The notes: generated from the sequence alone by a model not told the origin. A DNA stretch of 64,000 nt from Prorocentrum cordatum (GCA_963575745.1 CAUYUJ010019346.1:99001-163000); one strand, 5' to 3'. Numbered from the stretch's first letter, positions 41,561-51,786 are shown. Translations and numbers: made by a program.

Positions 41561-42400
41561 CGATTGCCGATTCGGCCGCTTCGTTTTCAGATTGCCGGTT
41601 CGGGCGTTTGCGTGCTCAGATTGTCGATTCAGGCGTTTCTGCGTTCAGATGGCCGAGTCGGGCGCTTCCGTGATCAGATTGCCCGTTCGGGCGATTCGGT
41701 GTTCAGATTGCCGATCTGGACGTTTCCGTTGTCAGACTGCCGATTCGGGCGTTTCCGTGCTCAGATTGTTGATCCGTGCGTTTCCATGTTTAGATTGCCG
41801 ACTCGGGCATTTCCATGTTTAGATTGCCGGCGTGGGCTTTGCCATGCTCGAATTGCGGATTCGGGCGTCTCCGTGTTCAGATTGCCGACTCGGGCGCTTC
41901 CGTGCTCAGATTGTCGATTCGGGCGCTTCTGCGTTCAGATTGCCGACTCGTGCATTTCCGCGTTCAGAATGCCGATTCGGGCGATTCGGTTTCAGATTGC
42001 CGATTTGGGTGTGTCCCTTGTCAGACTGCCGATTCGGGCGTCTCCATGTTCAGACTGTCGATTCGGGCGGATTCGGGCGTTTCCGTGTTCAGATGGCTGA
42101 TCTTGGCATGTGAATTGCCGGCATGGGCGATGCTTTGCTCGGATTGCGGATTCGGATTCGGGCGTTTCCGTGTTCAGATTGCCGATTCGGGCGTTTCCGT
42201 GCTCAGATTGTCGATTCGGGTGTCTCCGCGCTTAGATTGCCTATGTTGGCGTTTTTTGCCGATTCGGGTGGCTCCGTGTTCAGATTGCACATTCGGGCGT
42301 TTCCTTGTTCAGATTGTCGATTCGGGCGTTGTTGCGTTCAGATTGCCGACTCGGGCGCTTCCGTGTTCAGACTGCAGATTCGGGCGTTTTGGCGTTCAGT
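41561..42400 (+). repeat. SAT-29 right array (about 29 units)
   Basis: GATTGCCGATTCGGGCGTTT plus CCGTGCTCA repeats every 29 bp with point variation and a few indels. Because 29 is not a multiple of three the frames cycle, giving spurious RAFPCSDCRFGRF proteins. There are no spacers, so this is not a CRISPR array. Confidence 0.95.
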
Positions 42401-42701
42401 CGCGAAGTATTGCCAGGCTTTTTATAATCGTTGCTGAAACTGCATACGCGGACTCCCTCTATGGAGCAGGGTCAAGTTTTAAACGATGATTGCGCTCCTC
42501 TGTAAAGCGCTTCCACCCCTGACTGCCGATATCTTAACCTCTGCGTGCTCAAACTCTTGGTGCCCGGTGATTCACCCAAGCCGGACGTTGCCATGTTTGG
42601 TGCGCACACCAGACACTACGACCCGAGTTGGGCTAAGTTCGCCGATCGTCAAAAATTAGCGCGGCGAAGAAGCCAACCAAAAGTAGTTGCGCGTGCAGCA
42701 A
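42401..42701. other. Spacer, no gene seen
   Basis: Non-repetitive sequence between SAT-29 and SAT-90 array 2. Confidence 0.35.
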
Positions 42702-43612
42702 GTGTGAGTACCGATTGACGTGGGACACCCTGTGGGGCAACGCCCGCATGCGGGCTGCGTCGCTGGCGCCTTCGGTGGAGGTCCCTGTGGGACCACGATA
42801 CGTGTGAGGGGTGTGCCGAAACGGGAGTGTCGTCCACATGCGGGCTGCGCCACTGGGGCCGTAGGTGGACGTCCCTGTGGGGCCACGAAACATGTGAAGG
42901 GCTTGCCGAAACAAGGGATGCCGCCCACATGCAGGCTGCGCCATTGGTGCCTCAGGTGGAGCTCCCTAGTGGGGCCACGAAACGCGTGAGGGGCATGCCA
43001 AAACGGAGGCGTCGCCCTCTTGCGGGCTGCGCCATTGGGGCATAAGGTGGAGCTCCCTGTGGGGCCACGAAACGTGTGAGGGGTGTGTCAGAACGGGGGT
43101 GTCGCCCAAATGTGGGCTGCACCATTGGGGCCCCGTTGGGAAGCTCGAAACGCGTGAAGAATTTGCCGAAACGGGGGTGTCGTCCACATGCGGGCTGCGC
43201 CACGGTAACCTTCGGTGGAGCTCCTTGTGAGGCCCCGAAACGTGTGAGGGGTGTGTCGCAAAGGGGGTGTTGCCCACATGCGGGCTGCGTCACTGGTGCC
43301 TTAGGTGGAGCTCCCTGTGGGGCCACGGAACGCGTGAGGGGTGTGCCGAAATGGGGGTGTCGCCCACATGTAGGTTGAACCATTGGAGCCTCAGGTGGAG
43401 CTCCCTTGAACGCGTGAGGGGTGTACCGACACAGAGGTGTTGCCCACATGGTGTCAGTGGGGTTTTAGGTGGAGCTCCTTGTGGGGCCACGAGATGTGTG
43501 AGGGGTCTGCCGAAAAGGAGGTGTCGCCCACATGCGGGCTGCGCCATTGTGACTGGAGGTGGAGCTCTTCGTGAGGCCACGAGACGTATGAGGGGTGTGC
43601 CGAAACGGTCGA
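42702..43612 (+). repeat. SAT-90 array 2 (about 11 units, diverged)
   Basis: Opens with GTGTGAGTACCG and then units of the form GGTGGAGCTCCCTGTGGGGC, CACGAAACGTGTGAGGGGTG, TGCCGAAACGGGGGTGTCGC, CCACATGCGGGCTGCGCC. Some units are shortened (near 43140 and 43400). More diverged from array 1 than the units within array 1 are from each other. Confidence 0.95.
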
Positions 43613-43619
43613 CGATTGA

Positions 43620-43760
43620 TGCGGAGAGCAGATGCAGGGATGGGAGGGGGGAGGAGGAGGGGGAGGGGGGAGGAAGGAAGGAGGAAGGAAGGAATACGTG
43701 ACGCGGGGCATTGTCTCTCCAAAACGAGGACCGAACACCAAAGGACGGTTTGGAAAAAAG
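43620..43760 (+). repeat. GGA tract and conserved tail after SAT-90 array 2
   Basis: GGGAGGGGGGAGGAGGAGGG, AAGGAAGGAGGAAGGAAGG, then CATTGTCTCTCCAAAACGAG and GACCGAACACCAAAGGACGG, TTTGGAAAAA. Same order as at 27555 and 48576. Confidence 0.85.
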
Positions 43761-43901
43761 GCAACGACGGCGAGGGCGTGGACATGGAGGACGAGCGCGG
43801 AGGAGGACGAGAGGGGAGGAGTCCACCATCATCTCCCACGGCATGCCGTACCCGCAGAACGTGCAGACGGCTGTGGAGGCCCCCGGGGGGGAGGGTAGTT
43901 A

Positions 43902-44032
43902 CCTTGGCATCGCTCGGACATGTGCGTTTGGTTTCGGCGAGGACCATCGAGGAGCATCCTAGATCATCGAGCCAGCAAAAAAACACGAAATCGAACAATG
44001 CACAGGAAATGAACTTCCAAGCGATGGCGAGG
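43902..44032 (+). mobile_element. TIR-B copy 4
   Basis: CCTTGGCATCGCTCGGACAT at the start and CTTCCAAGCGATGGCGAGG at the end; middle GAGGACCATCGAGGAGCATC. The minus strand reads CSSMVLAETK. Confidence 0.9.
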
Positions 44033-44133
44033 CTTGCTCTGTGCGATTCCTTCAGTGGGTGGCGTTTACCCACAGGCTTCGCCCGTGTGGGGGCGCTTGT
44101 TGTGAGAGCGGCTCTTCTGCCCCCTGGATGCCT
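44033..44133 (+). repeat. Repeat shared with 9471-9563
   Basis: GCGATTCCTTCAGTGGGTGG, CGTTTACCCACAGGCTTCGC and GGGGCGCTTGTTGTGAGAG correspond to 9471-9563. Confidence 0.6.
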
Positions 44134-44220
44134 GTCCTCCCTTCCCTCCACCACCACGCCCTCCCCCCCCCGCACGTGCCCGACGTCAGAACTCATCGAA
44201 TTTCACGCCAGACCTTCGCC

Positions 44221-44460
44221 TGCTTATGTGGAGGCTGCTTTAGGTGCCGCGCCTGCATAAGACGGTTATGAGGTGCTGCGCCTGCATGAGGCTGTTTTGG
44301 GTGTTGTTTTAGGTGCTGCGCATGCATGAGACGGTTATTAGGTGCTGCGCCTGCATGAGGCTGCTCTAGGTACTGCGCCTGCATGAGACGGTTATTAGGT
44401 GCTGCGCCTGCATGAGGCTGTTTTGGGTGCTGTTGTAGGTGCTCGCTTCTGTGGAGGCCG
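44221..44460 (+). repeat. ~31-bp minisatellite
   Basis: AGGTGCTGCGCCTGCATGAG followed by GCTGTTTTGGG or ACGGTTATT, about eight units of 30-35 bp. Confidence 0.85.
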
Positions 44461-44502
44461 TTTTAGGCGTCGCGACGCTGCGCACGGGAGGCTCGTGCCG
44501 TG

Positions 44503-44603
44503 CCGACGCGGTGGAAGACCTCGGCGCGGGCGTCCTGGGGCGTCCTAGTGGGAGCGCCGCCCGTGGCCTCGCATCCGCCGATGTCGAAGGCTCCGCGCTG
44601 CGG
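44503..44603 (+). CDS. Possible exon end, unknown
   Basis: The frame ADAVEDLGAGVLGRPSG ... GLASADVEGSALR has GC-rich third positions and is followed directly by GTAAGT, a strong splice-donor match, at 44604. Left of it is the minisatellite. No family is recognised, and chance is possible. Confidence 0.25.
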
Positions 44604-44609
44604 TAAGTT

Positions 44610-44935
44610 GGCGGCGGGCCTGGGGGGGGGGCGGCGAAAAAGTGAGGGAGTGAGAGGAGGGTGCGGGCCTGCTGGGGGGGGGGGGGGGGGGGGCAGCGAG
44701 GGAGCGAGAGGAGGGGGCGGGCCTGGGGGGGGGGCGGTGAGGGAGCGAGGGAGCGAGAGGAGGGGGCGGGCCTGGGGGGGGGCAGCGAGGGAGCGAGAGG
44801 AGGGGGCGGGCCCCCTCGCCTTCTGAGAAGTGTGCCGAGCCTTCCCCGAGGACACGGAGGACCTCTCGGAAGGCCGGAGGGGTTCCGAGAAGGTTCGCCG
44901 TTTTCTGAGCAGGCCTTCTCCTTCCCACTTCCTTG
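44610..44935. mobile_element. TIR-E copy with tandemly amplified left end
   Basis: The left-end word GAGAGGAGGGGGCGGGCCTG is repeated about five times at ~45-55 bp spacing (44640-44815) with long G-runs between. Then follows a normal TIR-E right half (CCTTCTGAGAAGTG, GGCCTTCTCCTTCCCACTTC). Confidence 0.65.
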
Positions 44936-44994
44936 GCGTCGCATCTTCGAGGGACCTCGCCTGTCCCCCAAATTGGTATCTTTTCCTGTGCCCG

Positions 44995-45110
44995 ACGCGG
45001 GCTCGATGTGGACTCGACGCGGATTTGGCGTGAATCCGACGCGGATTCCACACGGATTCGACACGGATCCGACGAGTCCGACATGGATTCGACACCGATT
45101 CGATGCGGAG
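44995..45110 (+). repeat. GGATTCGACACG short minisatellite
   Basis: GACGCGGATT, CACACGGATTCGACACGGAT and ACATGGATTCGACACC words of about 12 bp. Confidence 0.7.
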
Positions 45111-45336
45111 AGGGCCGAGAGTTGACGGACAAGGTCCCCCGAGGATGTAAGTACAGTAGGGGCTCGACCACAAGAAACTTTCACAAGAAACCCAACCCTG
45201 AGACCCCAGGGCGTCCCTGGATCTTTGGTGTGGGGACGTCGCGCCGTCCATCGCAGAGCCATCGAAAATCCCAGGAAGCCCAGGTTACCCCGGAGGCGAG
45301 CAGGGTGTTTCTTGGCATGGGCCGCCCTACTGCAAC

Positions 45337-45469
45337 TCGGCATCGCTCGGACGTGTGCATTTTTTTTTCGGCGAGGACCATCGAGGACCATCCTGGACCA
45401 TCGAGCAAACAAAAACGCGCACGAGGCCGCAAACATGCACGGGAAAGGAACGTCCGAGCGACGGCAAGG
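45337..45469 (+). mobile_element. TIR-B copy 5
   Basis: CTCGGCATCGCTCGGACGTG at the start and ACGTCCGAGCGACGGCAAGG at the end. The minus strand reads SSMVLAEKKMHTSERC. Confidence 0.9.
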
Positions 45470-45596
45470 CCACCGCACCTCCCCCCGAAGCGTCGCTCGC
45501 CGCCGAAGCGAGCAGGGCCCCGCCGCTGGCGGGGCAGCCGCTTTGGCTTCCAGGCGGGGCCCGATCCGCGCGGTGCCGAGAGGCCACGACGCCGCC

Positions 45597-45692
45597 GCGC
45601 TCCTCCTCCTCCTCCTCCTCCTCCTCCTCGCTCCTCCTCCTCCTCGCTCCTCCTCCTCCTCCTCGCTCCTCCTCCTCCTCCTCCTCCTCCCG
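45597..45692. repeat. CTC tract with CTCGCTCCTCC breaks
   Basis: CTC triplets broken three times by CTCGCTCC. Confidence 0.9.
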
Positions 45693-45705
45693 GCCACCCC
45701 GGCCG

Positions 45706-45840
45706 TCCGCCGCGCCGGGGCCCGCCGCCGAGGTGGAGGGCATCCTGCGCGCCCAGGGCGTCACGCCCGCGACGATCGGCATCCTCGAGGGCGGGCGGGG
45801 CGCCGGGCGTCCCTGGTCGTCGACGGTGGCGACGAGGAGG
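45706..45840 (+). CDS. Possible coding fragment, unknown
   Basis: AEVEGILRAQGVTPATIGIL is a helical, non-repetitive stretch with G/C third positions, following the CTC tract in the same frame. After about 45800 the frame becomes Thr/Arg-rich over GAC/GAG triplets and is not convincing. The family is not recognised. Confidence 0.3.
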
Positions 45841-45967
45841 ACGAGGGCGAGGACGGCGACGAGGATGGAGGGGGATGTCGTCGTCCTCGTCCTCGTCGTC
45901 GTCATCGTCGACATTCGAGGAGGGAGGACGAGGACGTTGGCAGGGTCCTTTTGTGAGGCGGCAGGTC

Positions 45968-46118
45968 GGCGGCGAGCGAGGGGGGGAAGCGAGGAGGCGG
46001 CCGGGCTTCTCAGGAGCCCTCGCGCCCTCTGAGAGGTTTCCGCGTCTGCGGGGAAGGCTCGGAAAACTTCTCAGAAGGCCTTCTCCTTCTCACTTTTCCG
46101 CCCCCGGGGCTAGCCGCC
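45968..46118. mobile_element. TIR-E copy, 151 bp
   Basis: Starts GGCGGCGAGCGAGGGGGGGA and ends CTTCTCACTTTTCCGCCCCC, GGGGCTAGCCGCC. The interior has CCCTCGCGCCCTCTGAGAGG and AACTTCTCAGAAGG. Confidence 0.8.
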
Positions 46119-46627
46119 CAGACCTCCACCGAGAGTGTCACGTCCGACTCTGGAGGCCAGTGTGGGGCCCTGGGGCTGTCCAAAGGCGACTGCAGGACGG
46201 AGGTCCAGCCCCGGGGGGAGGGGGCAAGGGTCGGGAGGTCCTGGGCCCCGAGACAGGAACGTAACGACTCGTCGGAGGTCTGGGGCAGGAAAAGATTGAG
46301 GGGAGGAGGAGGAGGAGGAAGAGGAGGAGGAGGAGGAGGAGGAGGAATGTAAATCCAGGCTCAAGCAGTGGCTCAAGTTTGGAACTCCAGGAAACGGACC
46401 AGCCGCCTCGCAGCGAGCAATGGATCGTCCCCGCCATGCGTCGCCTGTCCCTCGGCATGCGCGACCTTGGGCGCCGTTGCTCTTCCTTTGGTTCACCGAG
46501 CGCGTTCCAATATTCGCAAAGTGCCTACTCGCAAACGTCCGAAAAGACATGTCTTCATCTATGTCATGGATCGTAAATCCCCCGCGGCGGATTCAGGCCA
46601 TGTGCAAAGCAGCTATTTTGCGAGTAG

Positions 46628-46935
46628 AGGGACGCGCTTGTCGATTGGTGCATCTGGGGAGCTTTCGCGACCTCAAAACATCGTCGGCTTCGTGCGCAAC
46701 GCCAAACGATTCGCGACGCCGTGGTGCATTCGCAGTGTCTCAAGAACTACCTCGGAGTCCAGCCACTCGAGGCCGTGCTCCCCATCACGCCGGGGACTCT
46801 CCGGGCTGCGGCTGCCGAGCCTCAACTGTTTCTTGAAGTCTTTGCTAGTGGATGTCCGCAGCGTCATGCTCGGCGTGAACATGCACGTACCTTCAGCCTG
46901 GACAGCTGGTGCTGCTCCTCCCGCCCAGCCTCGGG
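46628..46935 (+). CDS. Possible exon, unknown protein
   Basis: After a TAG that could serve as a 3' splice site, one register reads ATSKHRRLRAQRQTIRDAVV, then HSQCLKNYLGVQPLEAVLPI and LRAAAAEPQLFLEVFASG, a varied protein-like composition over some 100 codons. The other two registers are also largely open, so the assignment is uncertain. It ends near a GGATCTTGCAGG repeat and SAT-90 array 3. No domain is recognised. Confidence 0.3.
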
Positions 46936-46993
46936 GCTCAAGAGACGGGGGTCAATGCAAACGGGGGTCAGTAAGGGCGTTGGATCTTGCAGG

Positions 46994-48575
46994 ATCCTGC
47001 GGGGCCAGGATGGGGCCGCGAATCGTGTGATGGGTGTGCCGGAATGGGTGCGATGGGCGCATGCGAACGCAGCCACTGGCGCCTTCGGTGGAGCTGCCTA
47101 TGGGGCCACGAAGCGCGTGAGGGGTGTGCCCGAATGTGCGTGGGTGACGCATGCGGGCGGTAGCATTGGGGCCTTCGGTGGAGCTCCCTATGGAGGGAGC
47201 CACGACACGTGTGAGGGTTGTGCCGAAATGGGTGTGGGGGACGCATGCAGGCGGTAGCACGGAGGCCGTCGGTGGAGCCCCCAGTATAGGGCCGCCAAAC
47301 GTTTAAGGGGTATGCCGAAATATATTTGGGGGACGCATGCGGGCGGTGGCACTGAGGCCTTCGGTAGAGCTCCCTATGGGGCCACGAAACGCGTGAGGGG
47401 TGTGCCAAGTTGGGTGTGGGTGACGCATGCGGGCTGTAGCATTGGGACCTTCGGTGGAGCTCCCTATGGGGCCACGAAACGTGTGAGGGGTGTGCCAAAA
47501 TGTATTGGGGACGCATGCGGGCGGTGGCACTGGGGCCTTCGGTGAAGCTCCTTATGGGGCCACGAAACGTGTGACGGGTGTGTGCCAAATTGTGTGTGTG
47601 TGTTGTGTGTGTTGGGGGGGGGAGGACGCATGCGGGCGGCCACGAAACGTTTGAGGGGTGTGCCGAAATAGATTTTTGGGACGCATGCGGGCGGTGGCAC
47701 TGGGGCCTTCGGTGGAGCTCCCTATGGGGCCACGAAACGCGTGAGGGGTGTGCCCGAATGTGCGTGGGTGACGCATGCGGGCGGTAGCACTGGGGCCTTC
47801 GGTGCAGCATCCTATGCAATGGGGCCACGAAGTGTATGAGGGGTGTGCCGAATTGGGTGTGGGGGGCGCATGCGGGCGGTGGCACTGGGGCCTTCGGTGG
47901 AGCTCCCTATGGGGCCACGAAACGCGTGAGGGGTGTGCCCGAATGTGCGTGGGTGACGCATGCGGGCGGTAGCACTGGGGCCTTCGGTGGAGCTCCCTAT
48001 GCGGCCACGACACGTGTGAGGGGTGTGCCGAAATGGGTGTGGGGGACGCATGCAGGCGGAAGCACTGAGGCCGTCGGTGGAGCCCCCATGATAGGGCCAC
48101 GAAACGTTTGAGGGGTGTGCCGAAATATATTTGGGGGACGCATGCTGGCGGTGGTACTGAGGCCTTCGGAAGAGCTCCCTATGGGGCCACGAAGCGTTTG
48201 AGGGGTATGCCGAAATATATTTGGGGGACGCATGCGGGCGGTAGCACTGGGGCCTTCGGTGGAGCTCCCTATGGGGCCACGAAACGCGTGAGGGGTGTGC
48301 CGAAATATATGCTGGGGACGCATGCGGGCGGTGGCACTGGGGCCTTCGGTGCAGCTCCCTATGCAATGGGGCCACGAAGTGCATGAGGGGTGTGTGTGCC
48401 AAATTGGGTGTGGGGGACGCATGCGGGCGGTGGCACTGGGGCCTTCGGTGGAGCTCCCTGTGGGGCCACGAAGCGAGTGAGGGGTGTGCCAAATTGGGTG
48501 TGGGGGGCGCATGCGAGCGTTGGCAATGGGGCCTTGTGTGGAATTCTTTATGGGGCTACGAAACGGTGTACTGGG
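46994..48575 (+). repeat. SAT-90 array 3 (about 18 units)
   Basis: Units of the form GGGGCCTTCGGTGGAGCTCC, CTATGGGGCCACGAAACGCG, TGAGGGGTGTGCC, GAAATATATTTGGGGGACGC, ATGCGGGCGGTGGCACT. Two sub-forms alternate (GAAATATATTTGG versus CGAATGTGCGTGG). One unit, near 47595-47640, has a GTGTGTGTTG insertion. Confidence 0.95.
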
Positions 48576-48701
48576 TGGGTCAAACGCAGGGAGGAAAGAG
48601 GAGGGGGAGGAGGAAGGAAGGAGAGGGAGGAGGAATGAGGAGGAACGAGGGGACCGTCTCTTCAAAACGATGACCCAACACCACAGGATGGTTGGGAAAA
48701 A
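48576..48701 (+). repeat. GGA tract and conserved tail after SAT-90 array 3
   Basis: GAGGAAAGAGGAGGGGGAGG and related words, then GGGGACCGTCTCTTCAAAAC, GATGACCCAACACCACAGGA, TGGTTGGGAAAAA. Confidence 0.85.
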
Positions 48702-49175
48702 GACGAGTGCGCGCGGTGCTAAGGCGAGAGCCACAGTTTGAAAAGGAACCGCCCTCCATTCGTGAAGCTGTGAAGCCCTTGCGCATTTAGAACGAACATG
48801 CGCGGCGCTGATGCGAGAGCCACATTTGAAATAGGAGTTGCCCTCGATAAACTTGTTGCACCGCATGTGGGCGGCGCTACGGCGAGAACCACATTTTGGA
48901 AATTGCCCGCCCTCAACCATTGAAATGGGTGTACATCTTGAAGGCGAGTGCGCGCGGCGCTGAGTCGAAAACCACATGTTGCAAATCCATCCGTGAAACT
49001 GCTGCAACATTTTAAGACGCATGCGCGCGCCGCCAAGCCAAGACCCGGAATCGCCCTCCATCCGTGAAATTGTCGCAACATTTTGAGACGCATGCGCGCG
49101 CCGCCAAGTCGGGACCCACAGTTCAGAAGCTACCCGCCCTCCATCCGTGAAATTGTTGCAATTTTCATGTTCCAG
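48702..49175 (+). repeat. SAT-80 array 2 (about 6 units)
   Basis: GGCGAGAGCCACAGTTTGAA, CCGCCCTCCATTCGTGAAGC and TGCGCGGCGCTGATGCGAG units at about 48724, 48811, 48881, 48962, 49033 and 49104. It joins the SAT-90 tail with no gap. Confidence 0.85.
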
Positions 49176-49570
49176 GGTCATAAGTTTGTGGAGGACGATC
49201 AATGGAGAGGAAGCACGCTTCCAAATATTTGCCAGATGCCTAAAACATGGTTCAAACATGTTTTAAATGTGTAAAAACATGGTTGAAACGTTCTTAGGAC
49301 ATGCTTGTTACAAATTTTAAACCCAGTTTATATTCAATGATAGAACTGTTAGATGTTAGAGTGTCCACTGTCGTGGCATCCGCAATCACAAGTGGAAAGG
49401 ACTTATCAGGCAAAACGCCTGGCCCGCCCCACCGACGCGCCTGGGGGTGCGAAAGGGAGGAGTTATTGGCAACGAGCCTGGGAGGAGAAGGAGGAGAAGG
49501 AAGACGACGACGACAAACATGGGAGGAGTTCTTGGTAACGAACATGGGAGGAGTTATTGGTAACGAACAT
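49176..49570. other. AT-richer spacer and a short GAACATGGGAGGAG repeat
   Basis: 49230-49350 has CATGGTTCAAACATG-type words. 49490-49570 repeats AACATGGGAGGAGTTATTGG three times. No gene. Confidence 0.5.
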
Positions 49571-49734
49571 GGGAGGAGAAGGAGGACGACGACGACGACG
49601 ACGACGGAATGGGTGGGACGGGATGCTCCCCGCCCAGAGGAGCGAGGGGGGGGGTCGCAGATCGAGGTTCGGACTCTCTGGGATGCCCTTAGCTCGTTCT
49701 GGCCTTTTGGTGGCTTTTGAAGGGTTTTGGAGAT

Positions 49735-50025
49735 GGTGCACGGACGACGATGATGATGAGGCGGAGGAGGAGAAGCAGGATCAGGATCGGGATTTGGATG
49801 ATGGTGAGGGTGAGGATGAGGGTAGGGGTCAGGATCAGGGTGCGTAAGCGTGTGGTGATGATTATGATGATGATGAGGAGGAGGAGGAGCAGGAGGAGGG
49901 GGAAGAGGAGCAGGAGGAGGAGGATTATGTTGATGACGATGATGACAATGAAAATGATTATGATTATGAGGATGAGGATGAGGATGGGGGTGGTGATGGT
50001 GACGATGGTGATGATTGCGACGATG

Positions 50026-50072
<47 letters not shown>

Positions 50073-50197
50073 GTGGTGATGATGATGATGGTGATGGTGA
50101 TGGTGATGGTGATGGTGATGGTGATGGTGATGGTGATGGTGATGGTGATGGTAATGATGATGATTGTGATGATGATGGTGATGGCGATGCTGATGAC

Positions 50198-50229
<32 letters not shown>

Positions 50230-50317
50230 CGATGGTGACGGTGATGATGATGGTGGTGGTGATGGTGATTGTGATGGTGATGGTGATGGTGATGGTGATG
50301 GTGATGGTGATGGTGGT

Positions 50318-50363
<46 letters not shown>

Positions 50364-50377
50364 GCGATGATGATGAG

Positions 50378-50410
<33 letters not shown>

Positions 50411-50720
50411 TGCGATGATGACGATGATGATGGTACTGATACTGATAATGATACTGATCATGATACTGATGATGGTGATATGATAGTGATGACGATGAGG
50501 ATGGTGATGGTGGTGATGATGATGATGATGATGATGATGGTGATGGTGGTGGTGGTGGTGGTCCTGCTGATGATGATGATGGTGGTGGTGATGATGATGA
50601 TGATGGTGATGGTGATGGCTATTGTGATGGTGGTGCTGGTGCTGGTGATGATGGTGTCCATGATGATGCTGCTGGTGATGAAGTGGATGATGGTGATTAT
50701 ACTTGTGATGATGATGTTGA
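49735..50720 (+). repeat. GAT array with GGTGAT and GACGAT blocks
   Basis: GAT triplets with blocks of GGTGAT (50080-50155, 50265-50320) and GACGAT (50320-50410). The left edge is mixed with GGA. Poly-Asp, poly-Met and poly-His frames are artefacts. Confidence 0.95.
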
Positions 50721-50934
50721 TCCCCACGGCCCCGGGGCAACCCCCCGAGCCGCGCGGGGGGCAGCGGCGGAGCGACCGTCCTGGAGGCGCCGCAGGCTTG
50801 GGCGCCCAGGTTACCCCGCACTGTCGCTCGGGTCCTCGCGACCAGGGCTCGGCCTGCCACAGGCGCCCACGGAGCGAGAGAACAGCCTCAGCGCTCCGTG
50901 GCCGCGCGGGGCGCGACGCCGTCCCTGGAGACCT

Positions 50935-51075
50935 TCAGGAGTCCTGCGGCACCTCCGAGACGAGCCCCGCCTCCGCGTCCGCGACGAGGCGGATGCCGGC
51001 CATGCCCTCCCCGATCGAGGCCACCTGCACCACGAGGCGCCCCCCGACGTTCCCGCGCCAGGCTGCCACGACCCT
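50935..51075 (-). CDS. Possible exon, unknown (47 codons)
   Basis: On the minus strand one register reads VVAAWRGNVGGRLVVQVASI, then GEGMAGIRLVADAEAGLVSE before a TGA at 50935. The alternation of hydrophobic residues and Gly looks like beta-strands, and third positions are GC-rich. It starts after a stop/AAG that could be a 3' splice site. It could belong with the minus-strand ORF at 51335-51733. Family unknown. Confidence 0.35.
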   Translation of the reverse strand, partial: RVVAAWRGNVGGRLVVQVASIGEGMAGIRLVADAEAGLVSEVPQDS

Positions 51076-51103
51076 TTAGCCACGGCGGGCGGCTCGCCGC
51101 CCC

Positions 51104-51206
51104 CCCTCCCCCTCCTCCTCCTCCTCCTCCTCCTCCTCCTCCTCCTCCTCCTCCTCCTCCTCTTCCTCCTCCTCCTCCTCCTCCTCCTCCTCCTCCTCCT
51201 CCTCCC
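51104..51206. repeat. CCT tract
   Basis: Nearly pure CTC triplets with one CTTC break. It would separate the two minus-strand coding candidates. Confidence 0.95.
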
Positions 51207-51334
51207 ATCTCCGACGGCCTCGGACGCCATCTGGACAGCCCCGCCGCCCGAATGCGCCGCGGCATCACGGCCCTCTCGTCGGCAGCAGCTCCCCCGCCCA
51301 GGGCATCCGCACCGGCGCGGCCGCCGACTCCGCC

Positions 51335-51733
51335 TCAGCACCAGGCCCGGGCGGCAGAAGCGCCACGCGGCGGGCATCGTCGCCGAGATCCGAACTCATG
51401 CTGGCGTCGCACACGCGCGACGCTGTACTCTTCGCCGCTGGAGGGCGCTGGCGGCGGCCGCGCCTCCGGAGGACCTTGTCCATGCTCTTGTCTCTGCCCG
51501 TGTCCTCGATGTCTGTCATGCCCTGGTCCTTGACGTTGTCCTTGCCGCCGTCGGCCTCGCCAGCGCTCGCCCCGAGGCCGCGCCGCCGTCGCGCGGAGCG
51601 AGGCGGAGGCGACCGAGCGCACGATGGCGGCGACGATGCGGCGAGGCGCATGAGCTTGCACCGCCGCCCGCACGGCCGCAGCCAGCAGGGCGGCGGCAGC
51701 GCTGGCGGGTGGAGCTCCGCAAGGCTCCGCCAT
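51335..51733 (-). CDS. Possible gene start, Ala-rich protein, unknown
   Basis: The ATG at 51733 opens MAEPCGAPPASAAAALLAAA, followed by APRRIVAAIVRSVASASLRA, with GC-rich third positions. After about 51590 the frame turns Arg/Gln-rich, while the neighbouring register reads GKDNVKDQGMTDIEDTGRDK, so a frame break is likely near there. A 13-of-14 type match to the 3' end of the spliced leader lies 40 bp upstream (see 51773-51786). Product unknown. Confidence 0.35.
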   Translation of the reverse strand: MAEPCGAPPASAAAALLAAAVRAAVQAHAPRRIVAAIVRSVASASLRATAARPRGERWRGRRRQGQRQGPGHDRHRGHGQRQEHGQGPPEARPPPAPSSGEEYSVARVRRQHEFGSRRRCPPRGASAARAWC

Positions 51734-51772
51734 CGTGCGCCGCGGAGGGCGCGAGGCGGCACCGTGCAATCG

Positions 51773-51786
51773 TTTGAGCCAAGATG
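51773..51786 (-). other. Weak match to the 3' end of the spliced leader
   Basis: The minus strand reads CATCTTGGCTCAAA where the dinoflagellate leader ends CATTTTGGCTCAAG. Twelve of 14 bases agree, with no match further 5', where the GAT array begins. It could be a truncated relict or chance. Confidence 0.2.

Larger units (their letters stand above)
38308..42400 (+). mobile_element. Candidate fold-back (FB-like) element with minisatellite inverted ends
   Basis: Two arrays of the same 29-bp unit face each other (38308-38590 and 41561-42400) around ~3 kb of sequence that is mostly not repetitive and carries decayed plus-strand coding frames. Terminal inverted repeats made of ~30-bp tandem units are the hallmark of fold-back elements such as Drosophila FB. 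No transposase motif was recognised, the outer ends and any target-site duplication are not defined, and chance placement of two satellite blocks cannot be excluded. Confidence 0.45.

Noticed and set aside
41561-42400. CRISPR-like array of 29-bp repeats
   Set aside because: Units are head to tail with no spacers, and no cas genes are present.
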